A stretch of DNA of 64,000 nucleotides from Paraphaeosphaeria minitans (lineage: Eukaryota > Ascomycota > Dothideomycetes > Pleosporales > Didymosphaeriaceae). The stretch is taken from positions 868,001 to 932,000 of the forward strand of contig WJXW01000003.1 of assembly GCA_015832175.1 (NCBI GenBank), written 5' to 3'. Below, one piece after another: positions 21,388 to 31,091 of this stretch. Position 1 is the first letter of the stretch. The number at the start of each line of letters is the position of its first letter. The notes under the pieces were generated by a model that searched no databases, was not told the DNA's origin, and saw only the letters and a program-made list of their open reading frames with translations. Position numbers and translations under genes: made by a program.

Positions 21388-23399
21388 AGTCGATCAGAAC
21401 ACGGAGAGCATCAAGTCGATGAAGACATGGGACGCCATGTTCTTATATCCATCAGGAATGCTTCAGCATGTTGGTCCAACCCAGCGCAATACGGTTGTTA
21501 GCCCAACCTCAGGTCTGAGGAGAAACCCCAAGACGCGTCATGACGCTAGCCCCGTTGGGCCACTCCTCCTGCCTTGCTAGATACAAACAGCATCGTTCCG
21601 ACCTTTAGGATCTCTACACACGCTCTAGGAAAGCCACTGGCCTCTGTCGTCATGTCAGTAGATAACATCACGGCTGAAAGGGCCCCGATCATCGGAGGCC
21701 GCTTATGTCGCAACAATGAATCAGAGCACAACACCTCCCATTGACCAGTGAGTCATGCAGTACGAGTGACACTGAGACTGCCGCGACACTATTTTTGACC
21801 TACTCACTTGACTTCTAGGATGTGAGAACAGTTCCTGCGCCTCGCCCAACGTCAAGCATGCGCGATCAAACAACGGATGAGATGGCTTCAAGTGTTGGAG
21901 CATCTCCGAGAGGTAACGCCGCCCAGACGACCTTCATCGCCGCCCGCGACAGTCTCAACAGAAGAAACAGCACTCGCCGATCGAGATGGTATCCAATGAC
22001 AGCATCGCATGTTGCGAACTGCCTTCGCTGCGCTCGCTAAGACTGACCTGCTGACGTTGAGCATGTCCCGTAGGTTTATATCCGGGCCAGGCAAATTAAC
22101 GAGCTTGATTCGGACGAAAGGCTGGTGCTAAACAGGGTGCGGTATGACCGATGTCGGTCTCATGCCAAATGATTGGTTTGGTTGGTGGAAACCAACATCA
22201 GGGCTATAGACATCCGCTGTCTTATCAACAATCAGCAGTGCCGCAACCCACGTTCACCACCGGCAAATGACATCGAAGTCACAGCAGGAAGAATCACGAG
22301 TAAGCACCGAGACGGCCATCATAGGTTGTCTTCGGGCAAAGCAAGTCTCAGCTCGGTAGTCGAACAGGACTGCCAGCACCATGGCCCTAGTTAGGGTTTC
22401 GTATCCCTTGCCCCTGGTGGCGAACAAGACACCTACAAATGAAACAGCGGTTTCTCCAAGATCGGTGTGGTCAAGTTGCGAACCGTAAGGAGTCTTAGGC
22501 TCGTCTGAGAGCGTCCTGACTACACTTTCACATCTAAAACAATCGATTTGACGGTTCGGTGAGCAACATACCATTGCTTGGCAACGGCAGCAAGCTTCGC
22601 TCGTCCTCTGGAAGGTTTGGTGCCTTTCTGCCTTGCTTTGATTTCGAGTTGCTGTATGCGCCTTTCCTTGTCTATAAAGACAAACTGCACTTGCCCGCAA
22701 TGAAGCCTAGCAACAATTCGACCCTCGGCGATGGTAGGCAAGCGGCTGCTACCTGTCTGTTGTGTGAGGTATTTTCAAAGTTGTGTGCTTGCTTTCCCTT
22801 GAACAAGGCTTACATCATTGCTGAGTTGTCTCATGCAACTTCCCTACCGACAAATCCCCATTCTTCGTCCACCGAAAAATCGTTGCTCCGCCACGGCAGG
22901 CATCCAGCGCTTGTGACCATGCAGACCTTGACGTTTGTTGTGAACTACCATTGCTTCTTCTCCAACATGTTTCACGCTATCGCGAGTAGATTTATCACAG
23001 GTGGTGTTTTCTATATGATGTTGCTTGGCGGGGCTTGCAGCGCGCCGGCTGAGTTTGTGGAATTTGTCTTTGTCAGTACGGAAAGTCCAACGCATGGAAC
23101 CGCCCATGATAAAGTCCGACTTGTTTAAATGGGAGGAAGCGAATCTCCACCGATGCAGAACTTATATGTGATGGAGTTTGTCAGCTTTTGCAGCGCCCAA
23201 GCCAGGCGAGTGCGGTTTGACTTTATCGACGTGGGAAGCTGCATGGATCCACCTGGGATGAAAACATTCGTGATAAAACCACTTGCGAAGGTACCACCTA
23301 ACCCATCAGTCAATCACAACTATCATACTCCACTGAGTTCACACTGACCATCCACCGTCATTCTCAACGTTCCCACAAACGCACCATCAATCTATAAAT
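21388..23399. other. Unassigned degenerate region, possible transposon relic
   Basis: No intact gene is seen. On the minus strand, broken frames between about 23110 and 22840 contain NKRQGLHGHKRWMPAVAEQR followed by FFGGRRMG and, one frame over, GFVGREVA. This order is loosely reminiscent of fungal Tc1/mariner transposases. A helix-turn-helix-like piece (GRAKLAAVAKQWYVAHRTVK) lies at about 22620-22560. The fragments are frameshifted and out of the expected order, so the relic call is tentative. Confidence 0.25.
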
Positions 23400-24373
23400 A
23401 TGTCGTCCCGCAACACCCCCACACGGTCTCCTGAGCATAATCATGGTCCATCCATCTCGGATCGCGGATCGCCAAACCTTCAGTGGCTGACTTGAATGCG
23501 AATCTTTCCCCAGAGGCTGCTAGAAGGGATGTACCGCGAAAGCGGACAGCGGAAGAGCTACTTGAGAAGGAATCGAACAAGCTGCAAAAGCAGGTATGCA
23601 TGGAAAGATAGGATGGATCCGATGGCATAGCTGACTCTCTCCAGCATGAGAATTCCAACGCGACGCTACAAGAATTGAAAGAGACCAACGATGCATGTTT
23701 CAACACGGAGAAGGAACATATTACAAACAAACCCCAGCACAGTGGCGCAGCAAGAGAACTCCGCATCGTCCAACACCATCAAGCAAGAGAAGCATCCGTT
23801 CCGAAGCAAGTCGGAACCCAAGACCAAACGCACTGCACCCCCCGTCTCCAACGGGTCATGGACGAGCTGAAGTCGTGGAAGGACGAATGCGAGCGACACG
23901 ACACCAAGATGAAAGCGACGACGGACAAAGTCGTAGACCTCGAGGCCGCAAACCACGCTCTCAAGCAAGACCTAGCACAGAAGACGGGAGAGCTCGTCTC
24001 GCAGACGGAAAAGTGCAACGGGAACGAAGCCCGCATGAGGAGCATGGAGGGAAGCATCAGCAACCTCGAAGCCACGCGCCGCAAGCTCGATCGAGACTTG
24101 GCCACCGCGACGAAGGCGCTGCAAGACAAGGAGCAGGAGAACAGGAGCGTCGCAGAGATGCTGCGCCACACGAGATTGGTACTGAAAACCCGGGATGAGC
24201 AGATCCGGCAGAAGGATGGGGAGGTGGCGGATTTGAGAGCGTTCGTCGACGGCTTTTGGAAGTTGGCGGCCGGGGCCCCGAAGAAGGGGGTTGCGGATTC
24301 TGCGGAGAAAGCTGCACATACAGTTTCTTTGCCGTCGACTCGCGCCGTTCATTCTGCTCCCAGCCGCAAGTGA
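23400..24373 (+). CDS. Coiled-coil protein, function unknown
   Basis: The best model has three exons: 23400-23445, 23484-23593 and 23645-24373, about 294 residues. The second intron (gtatgc...ctccag, 51 bp) is convincing. The first (23446-23483, gtccat...cttcag) is only 38 bp and is needed to escape a frame conflict, so the N-terminus (MSSRNTPTRSPEHNH) is uncertain and a frameshift is possible. From RKRTAEELLEKESNKLQ onward the protein is almost entirely heptad-rich helix (MDELKSWKDECERHDTKM, RMRSMEGSISNLEATRRKLD), ending with a short Ser/Ala tail. There are no membrane segments or catalytic motifs. It is the most intact member of a local group of coiled-coil sequences, and its neighbours at 24849 and 26485 are decayed. 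Confidence 0.6.
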
Positions 24374-24848
24374 GGCTCTGGGTTGTGGGCTGTCGGTGTG
24401 TCGAGGGGAGGACTGGAGGCTGGGGTTTTGTATATAATGCTAGATTCCATACCTACTTGCAATGCATCTTTGACACATGGTCAATGCGAAATAGGTCGAA
24501 ACCTTACTCGGAAGTGATGTCGCAGTCCGATCTTGATGATATTACCTGGATCGAAAGACTTCACACCTGCCACACAGAGGAAAACACGTTATGATGAGAC
24601 TTTCGAGTCGTCAACGCGCTAGTCTCTCGTGGTCGGTAACATTGTCTCTTACTGCTTCCGACTTGGTTTTGCGTCTGCAAATGTGTGACAAAGATCTCAA
24701 GGTCTAAGCCTCAAGTAGAATCTCAATACCACCGAAGAGTTTCCTTGGACCTCTCGGACGTACAAGGTAAGTCTAGATACCTTGTTTCTGTACTTCTTTG
24801 CCTTCTACGCGCACCTCACTACAAGACGTCCTACCCTTTAACCTAATC

Positions 24849-26085
24849 ATGGCATCCAAGGCCAGCGCAGTCAAGACCACCAAGAAGAGATTCTCGAGTG
24901 GTACCCTCGATGGCGAGGTGGCGAAGGGAATCAAGTCTATGGTAAGCCAGCCGCATAATGGGGTTGCGGGACTAATGATGCCCAGACCGAGAACGTTGAA
25001 GGAGAAACCAAAGTTGCAGGAAACAAGCGAAAATCTATGAGAAAAGACCTCCGGAGCCTCTCAGCGGCCGTCGAAAAGCTACATATGTATCAAAAGAGAG
25101 CAAGGCATTGATGCAGACGGCCCAGATTGCGGAAAACAAAAACCCGGTGATGCAGAAGACAATTGAAGCCAAGGAAGCCAGTATTCAATTGCTCAAGCAA
25201 GAGGCTGCTGCAATTTGCGAGAAGGAAGCAGGCTTGGAGAAACCCATCGAAGTTGAGAACGCGGATATTAATCTACTGAAGCAAGAGGCGGTTACACTAT
25301 GCGAGAAGTTCAAAGAGGAATGAAAAGGGCAGAAAGATCCCCCAGAGCAATCATGTTATGGCCCAACGAATGATTTGTAGCGGTGGAAGAGCACAGGAAG
25401 GATGTCAGGGATAAAGATGAGATCATCGCGGACCTTGAGGCCAAACTCAGGAACTGTCGGCTGAACTGGCAGAGCTTGAGGTGACAGACCATGCGGGAGC
25501 GAAAAGAGAAGGAGATGCTTCAAAAATGCGACCTCGCAGACCCTGAACGAGAAAAAGCGCCTTGCAAATCAAGATATATAACTCAAAGGCTACAAGTTGA
25601 CCAGTCACGATTGTTCAAATGGATAACCATTGGCCCACCAACGAGCTCGCAAAGCTCGGAGACAACCGTGAAACATAGCTAAGGCAAGAGACATAGGTGA
25701 CCAAAATTTGGAAGCCAACCGCGAGGTGCAGACAACCATGATCAAGACGATAGACGAAACAGTCAAGTTGCAGGTTGACTCGATTAACAGAAAGGACGGA
25801 GGCTTAAGAGGCAGGTCGTCATGAAAACATTCAGAGCAGCAAAAAGAAAAACACCTGGACCAGAGGATCCGAGCAAAGCATGAGCATATCCTCCCCGTAT
25901 GGAAGGAGCGGCCGTTGAAAAGGATGCTACGATCGACACCCTCACGGCGCGGACGGCGTCCCAAAAGCTCAGCAAAAAGGCCATTTCACCCGCAGGCCCC
26001 GGCTCAAAATTGAGTTTTGATTCGGCTTCGAACCGGTGCACTGTCAACGTTGACTTGGCACCTGAATTCAGGCGCTAAGCAACTC
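24849..26085 (+). pseudogene. Decayed coiled-coil gene
   Basis: A plausible first exon starts at ATG 24849 (MASKASAVKTTKKRFSSG), with a good intron at about 24942-24986 leading to TENVEGETKVAGNKRKSM. The frame then stops (KRARH stop, about 25110). The message resumes in another frame as MQTAQIAENKNPVMQ and EASIQLLKQEAAAICE up to 25322. Further broken pieces follow, such as HRKDVRDKDEIIADLEAKL (about 25400-25450) and REVQTTMIKTIDETVKLQ (about 25720-25775). Stops and frameshifts separate each piece and no single splicing scheme rescues them. The character is Glu/Lys-rich coiled coil throughout, like its neighbours. Confidence 0.55.
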
Positions 26086-26484
26086 TATGTGTCGGTCGAA
26101 GGTTGATGGTATCTTGGATTTTCCATTCATATAGCAGAAATAATATGGCGGGAGATAGAGGCGTGGGGAGTATTTGGGGTGAGTGTGGTGGGTGTGGTGG
26201 TGGTGAGGTGAGAGGTGAGGTGTAAACAAAGGCCACTGGATAGGGAAGGCGCGACCTGCTGGTGGTATGGCGTTTCCCTGACTACGAAAGCTCTAACCTG
26301 GAGGGACTTGTTTGAGAGCTGGCTGCTAGCGCGATCTCTGTGCAAACGACTCGTGAGCTTGTTCCTCTTTGCAGCTGGGTCTCACCACCACCAACCCAGT
26401 CTCATACCAATCCACTTCGCCAACCACTCTTCCTTCCGCTCAGCCCGTCTACGCGGAGTTCTCTGCCAGATTTCCTAGCCAACC

Positions 26485-27547
26485 ATGTCCAAGGCCTATC
26501 CTCCGCAAGGGCAGGGCGCCTCGACCTCAGAGTCTATGAAGCCGCCTTCTTTGGAGCTCAAACCTCCTTCGCACACCCATGTCGACCCAACCTCTAGCAA
26601 CAGCACAAGCGAAATGGACGACTTGAATGTCCCTCGCCAATTGATCCACATCACGCGCGAGTTGCTGCACAAGAGGCATGAGGCATGGAAGGCGGACCAT
26701 CAGAAGAAGCGTCAGAGCTACCCCGCTGACACAGACGCTCACCCGAACAAGTGACATTCCAGGATAATACAGATTGAACAGCGACCGCTCAAACGCACTA
26801 ATTATGCGTATATGCGTGAATCGGAAGACACGCAGCAGCAGAAAATGATGTTCTGGAAGCACGCGTCAAGGAATGTGTTCAGGAGCGCGATCCCCTGAAG
26901 AGAAAGAATGCAGGACAAGAAGAGCTCGAAGATAAAGACGTATAAAGGGAGTACATGAGGGAATCATTTGAGACCCGGAAATATTACATCGACGTACTAT
27001 TGAGCTGGAGCAGGAAGTGAAAACGGTAAAGAATAATGAGGCTGAGAGGCTTCGGAAATTGGCGGCAGAACTTGAGCACGAAGAGAATTCGGGCGCAGGA
27101 GCGGGGCTGAAGAAGTAGAAGGAGAGGGACTATTCAGTGATCCCCATCCGATCATAAGATTTTGCAGCCTGTGAACGATACATGAAGAACCCCGTGGTAT
27201 GCTAATATGGGGATATCCTCGACCAGCTTGCCGAGTGGATGAAGGAGGCGCGATGCGAGGTCTCCAGGCACGCCGCGGAGATTCTCACGACTACCAACAT
27301 CCTCGAAGAGATGAAGAATTCGGCACGGGAGCGGGAGAAGGACGTGCAGAATGTTGTGGCAGAGGGAAGAGAGAAAGATGAGCAGATCGCCAAGCTGCGG
27401 ATTCAAGGAGCGACAATGAGGGGTCAGGTTGCGGAGCTGGGAGAGGAGGTAAGGCTCAGGGATGAGAAGATTGCTGGTTTAGAGAAGGTGGATGCAGAGA
27501 AGAGGCAGAGAAATGCCGAGATGATGGAGAGCACTGCAAGAAATTGA
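26485..27547 (+). pseudogene. Decayed coiled-coil gene
   Basis: An 89-codon frame starts at ATG 26485 (MSKAYPPQGQGASTSESMK) and includes VPRQLIHITRELLHKRHEA before a stop at 26754. Coiled-coil pieces continue in shifted frames: VLEARVKECVQERDPLKRK, then ELEQEVKTVKNNEAERLRK, then a 102-codon run at 27239-27547 (KNSAREREKDVQNVVAE, AELGEEVRLRDEKIAGL). The last piece resembles the end of the gene at 23400 (RDEQIRQKDGEVADL). Several stops and shifts make it non-functional as one protein, although the 27239-27547 part could still be translated from a later ATG. Confidence 0.5.
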
Positions 27548-27719
27548 GGGAGCAATTCAACGGGGATAGTGTCGCCAACTCTTGCGCGTGGTGGTGGGCT
27601 TTGAGAGTTGTGGACGAGCTTTTGCATGCCTCAGATCGCCCATCTAGTACATTTAGGGCCTTTTGCGTAGATGTCCTGGACTCCAATGGTACCTTGCACT
27701 CAACATACCATACGCTCAC

Positions 27720-28703
27720 TCACTGACTCCACCTCATAAACCCAAACGCAGCATTAAGCACAACCCCCATAACAACCGCAACCTGCCTCCTTCTCGTCCA
27801 CACCCCCTCCTCCCTAAAGCCCCAATGGAAAGCGCCTAACGGCCAAAAGAAGCCCGTCAAATACCCCCAAAGCATATCGTCCAGCCCGCCCTCCTCAACT
27901 GCAAAACCCGCACCCCACCCCGTCTCCCCGCGCTCCCCCGACAGCGCCGCTGACGGATCCGTCGCCGTGCTGTCCAGCCACCGGTCCTCCAGCGCGCGCA
28001 TCTCGACCGCCGAGGGCATGCTGTCTGGCGTGTGCGTGTAAGACAGGTTGGTCTGGAACTGCGAGCGCAGGGTGGCGACTTCCTGGGGTGTGAAGCCCGA
28101 GGAGAGCAGCCGGTCGAAGCCCTGCGGTGCGGCAGGCGTATTTGCGGTGCTGGAGCGCCGACGGGGGCCATGGTCGCTGGCGCTGGTGATGGAGGCACGG
28201 CTGGCGCGGCGCCCGGAGGCATGCGACGTGTGCTGCGACTTGAGCGAGGCTTCAGTCGTCTGGGCGAGGGTGGCTTCGGAGGCGAGCTCGGCGTCGCTGA
28301 GCGCGTCGCCCAGAGAGCAGTGGATGTAGTAGCGTTTCGCGTCGGGGGGTATGTCGGCGGCGTCTAGCATGGGGGAGATGTCCCGGACGGGCTGCTTCCC
28401 CTTGCCCTTGCCGTCTGAGCCGTCTTCCGAGTGCGCCTCATGTCGTTGGGATGGCGGCGGAGGCGGTGGTATTCGTAACGAGCTCGAGAGCGGCGTGGTG
28501 TCTGCGAGCACCTTTCCTGCATAGATGAGGCGCAGACGCGAGGCGGCATTGCTGACAGGCAGATGAGGTCGGATGAACTGTTTCAGAGAAAGAGTTGTCG
28601 TAGTCCTCGGCGAGCGCACGGTAAGAGGGAGGTCGGGAACCGATGAGGCGAACCGTATGATCAGGTAGACGAGCTGTTCGGGGAGGTCCATCGCAGTCGT
28701 CAT
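27720..28703 (-). CDS. dsc3: DSC E3 ubiquitin ligase complex subunit 3
   Basis: This single exon encodes 327 residues. The N-terminal third has a ubiquitin-like fold region (LPLTVRSPRTTTTLSLKQFI ... SRLRLIYAGKVLAD), as in the DUF2407 family. A Ser/Ala-rich linker follows, then the C-terminal DUF2407_C-like part with GFDRLLSSGFTPQEVATL and RALEDRWLD. Two hydrophobic segments lie at the end (LWGYLTGFFWPLGAFHWGF and VAVVMGVVLNAAFGF). In fission yeast and Aspergillus, Dsc3 is a Golgi/endosome membrane subunit of the Dsc ligase, which directs cleavage of SREBP and supports low-oxygen and azole tolerance. A second in-frame ATG five codons in (MDLPEQL) is an alternative start. Confidence 0.88.
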   Translation of the reverse strand: MTTAMDLPEQLVYLIIRFASSVPDLPLTVRSPRTTTTLSLKQFIRPHLPVSNAASRLRLIYAGKVLADTTPLSSSLRIPPPPPPSQRHEAHSEDGSDGKGKGKQPVRDISPMLDAADIPPDAKRYYIHCSLGDALSDAELASEATLAQTTEASLKSQHTSHASGRRASRASITSASDHGPRRRSSTANTPAAPQGFDRLLSSGFTPQEVATLRSQFQTNLSYTHTPDSMPSAVEMRALEDRWLDSTATDPSAALSGERGETGWGAGFAVEEGGLDDMLWGYLTGFFWPLGAFHWGFREEGVWTRRRQVAVVMGVVLNAAFGFMRWSQ

Positions 28704-29220
28704 TGCGGTGGTCAGGGCGGTTGAGATTGAAGGTCAGACCATGATCGAGGAGTGGTGGTTTAGCGTATGTGATTTATGCTAGCTACTGGCATGTTGCTTC
28801 GTGAAGCAGCACGTTTCTGCACTTGTTCTGAGCGCTATGTGATCAGCTCCTGGGTGTGTAGTCGCGGCGCGCCGTGGCCTTCAGAGGTAGCGTGATGACC
28901 TCCGCGCTACCTAAAGTCCGACTCGTAACGCATGCACTACGGTACATACCTACTTAGGCGCTCAGTCCAACCTCAGTTATAGCACGAGGTCCGCGTATTA
29001 AAGTCGCATTATCTTCCTGAGGCTCAGATAAATCCCAAAGAGGACAGAAGCTTGTCGATGGGCCTGACTGTAAAGCTGCAAAGTTGGTGTTCTTTGCCCA
29101 TATGGATGGTCGTTTTTGAGAGCTTGGCGTTTAGCTCGTCATAAGTATGAAGGAAGTCGCCCACAACCGACTTGCACACTGCTCACCACCCCTCTGTTCA
29201 AGTTCATAGTCTTACTCACT
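28704..29220. other. Divergent intergenic region, nothing specific seen
   Basis: This gap between dsc3 (minus) and the Dabb gene (plus) carries both promoters. It contains a tacatacctactta stretch near 28943, similar to the TACCTACC motifs seen elsewhere in the window. Confidence 0.4.
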
Positions 29221-29658
29221 ATGCCAATCATTCACTTGGTTTTCTTCGCCTGGAAATCAGACGTCTCCAAGGAAACAATTACAGATGTATGATTTCTTAG
29301 TCAAAGCGTTATAACTATGATGAATCTAACGTCTACAGGCCCTAACACGTCTACAAGCCTTGGAGCAGGACTGCGTCCACCCGACCTCGAAGAGGCCATA
29401 CATCAAATCGCTCAAAGCCGGCGCTAACAACTCCCCGGAGGGCGTTTCGGTATGTATTATTGACCCCGCTTCCCATTTGAACGCAGCCTGATCTTTGTCC
29501 AGGACCCTTATACGCATGGATTCGTGGTCGAGTTCGAGAGCGCCGAGGATAGAGACTACTACGTGGACAAGGATCCAGCGCATACCGACTTCAAGAGTTT
29601 TTGCGGACCGCATCTAGCAGGCGTGAAGGTGGTGGACTTCGAGCCCGGAAATTTTTGA
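29221..29658 (+). CDS. Stress-responsive A/B-barrel (Dabb) domain protein
   Basis: Three exons, 29221-29286, 29339-29449 and 29503-29658, encode 110 residues, with introns of 52 and 53 bp in phase 0 (donors gtatga and gtatgt). The single domain fills the protein: MPIIHLVFFAWKSDVS is the first strand, LTRLQALEQDCVHP a helix, and THGFVVEFESAEDRDYYVD with FCGPHLAGVKVVDF the closing half, including the family's DRDYYV-DPAH-like stretch. Dabb proteins are small dimeric ferredoxin-like barrels. Some are stress-induced and some are cyclases or lyases. No specific substrate can be inferred here. Confidence 0.88.
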
Positions 29659-29792
29659 GGCAAGTGCTTCGGCCAGTTATGTCCGATGTGCCAGTATATA
29701 ACGCCGGATATGCTATGCGGTGCCTGATAACGCCGAAGACGAAATAATGCTACAATGATGAATGTAACATTCAGTGGTTTTGAAGCAAATGT

Positions 29793-30586
29793 CTACCCCA
29801 CGCTAAATGACTCGCCGCATCCGCATTGTTCGGCTGATTTCAAGTTAGCCACTGCTGAAAGTATCTCATCGAGGTTGACTCACTGATATTTGGGTTCTTG
29901 AAAACGAAGCGCTGGTTGAGCTTATCCTCCAGCCAGTCCATTTCACTCCCAATGATGTTCAACAATGCCTTGTTGTCAATCAAAACTCTGACGCCATCTT
30001 GCTCCACCTGTTCGTCAAGCGGCGAAGGCTTGTCCACATATTCCAGATGGTATGCTAGACCGGAGCAGCCCTTCGCCCTGGTGCCAATTCTTATATATTT
30101 CGGCTCTGGTTGCTCGAGTAGTTCTCTTAGATGCGAGATTGCTGACGTGGAGAGCTTCATGACGGCTTTGCGCTTGCCGAAGTTGTACTTTCGAGCTCTG
30201 AGCGGCTTGCTTGGTGCAGGTTGGCTTTTCTGCGCTTCGCCCTCAGGTATGCTGAAGGCAGGCTGCTCCCGTGTAGCAGCTGCACTCCGTTGCTCTTCTG
30301 CCGCTGTCCGGTGCGGCAACGAGTTATGAAGTTCTGGCTTTTCCCCGGCTATCGAAGTATCTGGGACGCCGAAGTTGCGGGGCGGGAGCTCGGGCTGTAA
30401 ATTCGACGGGTGATGTGTGCTAGCGGTTTGTAGCTGTCGCTTCAAAGATGTCCGGTACGGAGCGGCGACGGAAAAAGTGCGGAAGCATTGAGGGCATCGG
30501 CGCGCAGCTGACGACTGAGAGGCGACTTTCGCGAAAGTGGAGGTTGACGAGCGAGCGAACGCTCGGGTTGTTCCCGGCAAAGACAT
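29793..30586 (-). CDS. ISA1: Mitochondrial iron-sulfur assembly protein ISA1
   Basis: Exons 30586-29884 and 29833-29793 are joined through a 50-bp intron (gtgagt...aatcag), giving 247 residues. The tiny second exon is essential: it supplies EQCGCGESFSVG, which holds two of the three conserved A-type scaffold cysteines; the third is in RAKGCSGLAYHLEY. Reading through the intron would replace the CGCG motif with an unrelated tail. The N-terminus (MSLPGTTRAFARSSTSTFAK onward) is Arg/Ser-rich and free of acids, a mitochondrial presequence, followed by a long Pro/Ala linker. ISA1 acts in the matrix in maturation of 4Fe-4S proteins such as aconitase and lipoate synthase. It is divergent from TSR1 with a 505-bp shared promoter. 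Confidence 0.95.
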
Positions 30587-31091
30587 TATCGCAAAGGCAG
30601 CGTAGCCTAGTTTTCTGCGAATGGAGGAGAGGTTGAGGGTGTAGGTTGAGGCGCGATGTCAAGGTAGGTGTTATTGAAGTTCACCTCCGGTGGCTGCTAT
30701 GTCATCCGCGCGGGTTGTTCCGGCAGAGGAGAAGAGAGCGCGGCAAAGTAATCGCCGAGCACCCTATTGGCCAGTGAAGCACCAGAAGGATTCACGCGCT
30801 CATCATTCACTCTACATTCCACAGAGCTATCTAGGTCACAGTAATCGTGTCACATAATTCCAAGCAACTTGCTGGTTTCTACTCACCTTGCCCTCAAAAG
30901 CAAGTAAAATTTCATAAAACATCTACAGCCTTGGGGTGCACGGGCCACATAGCACCGCCAAGATTCCGGACTATCGATAACGCACTTTCACAAAAAATGT
31001 AGGCGGGGCAAAAAGGTGACCCAACCCAGGCAAAAAACACGCGATCAAGGTGGCTCTTCCGTACAGATTCAAGGCCGGTGGCAGCGGAAAC
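30587..31091. promoter_or_regulatory. Divergent promoter between ISA1 and TSR1
   Basis: This 505-bp gap separates opposing start codons. No coding frame is supported and no specific operator is recognised. Confidence 0.5.

Noticed and set aside
29840..29883. ISA1 ending by read-through at 29840
   Set aside because: This would lose the CGCG motif. A canonical 50-bp intron restores EQCGCGESFSVG.
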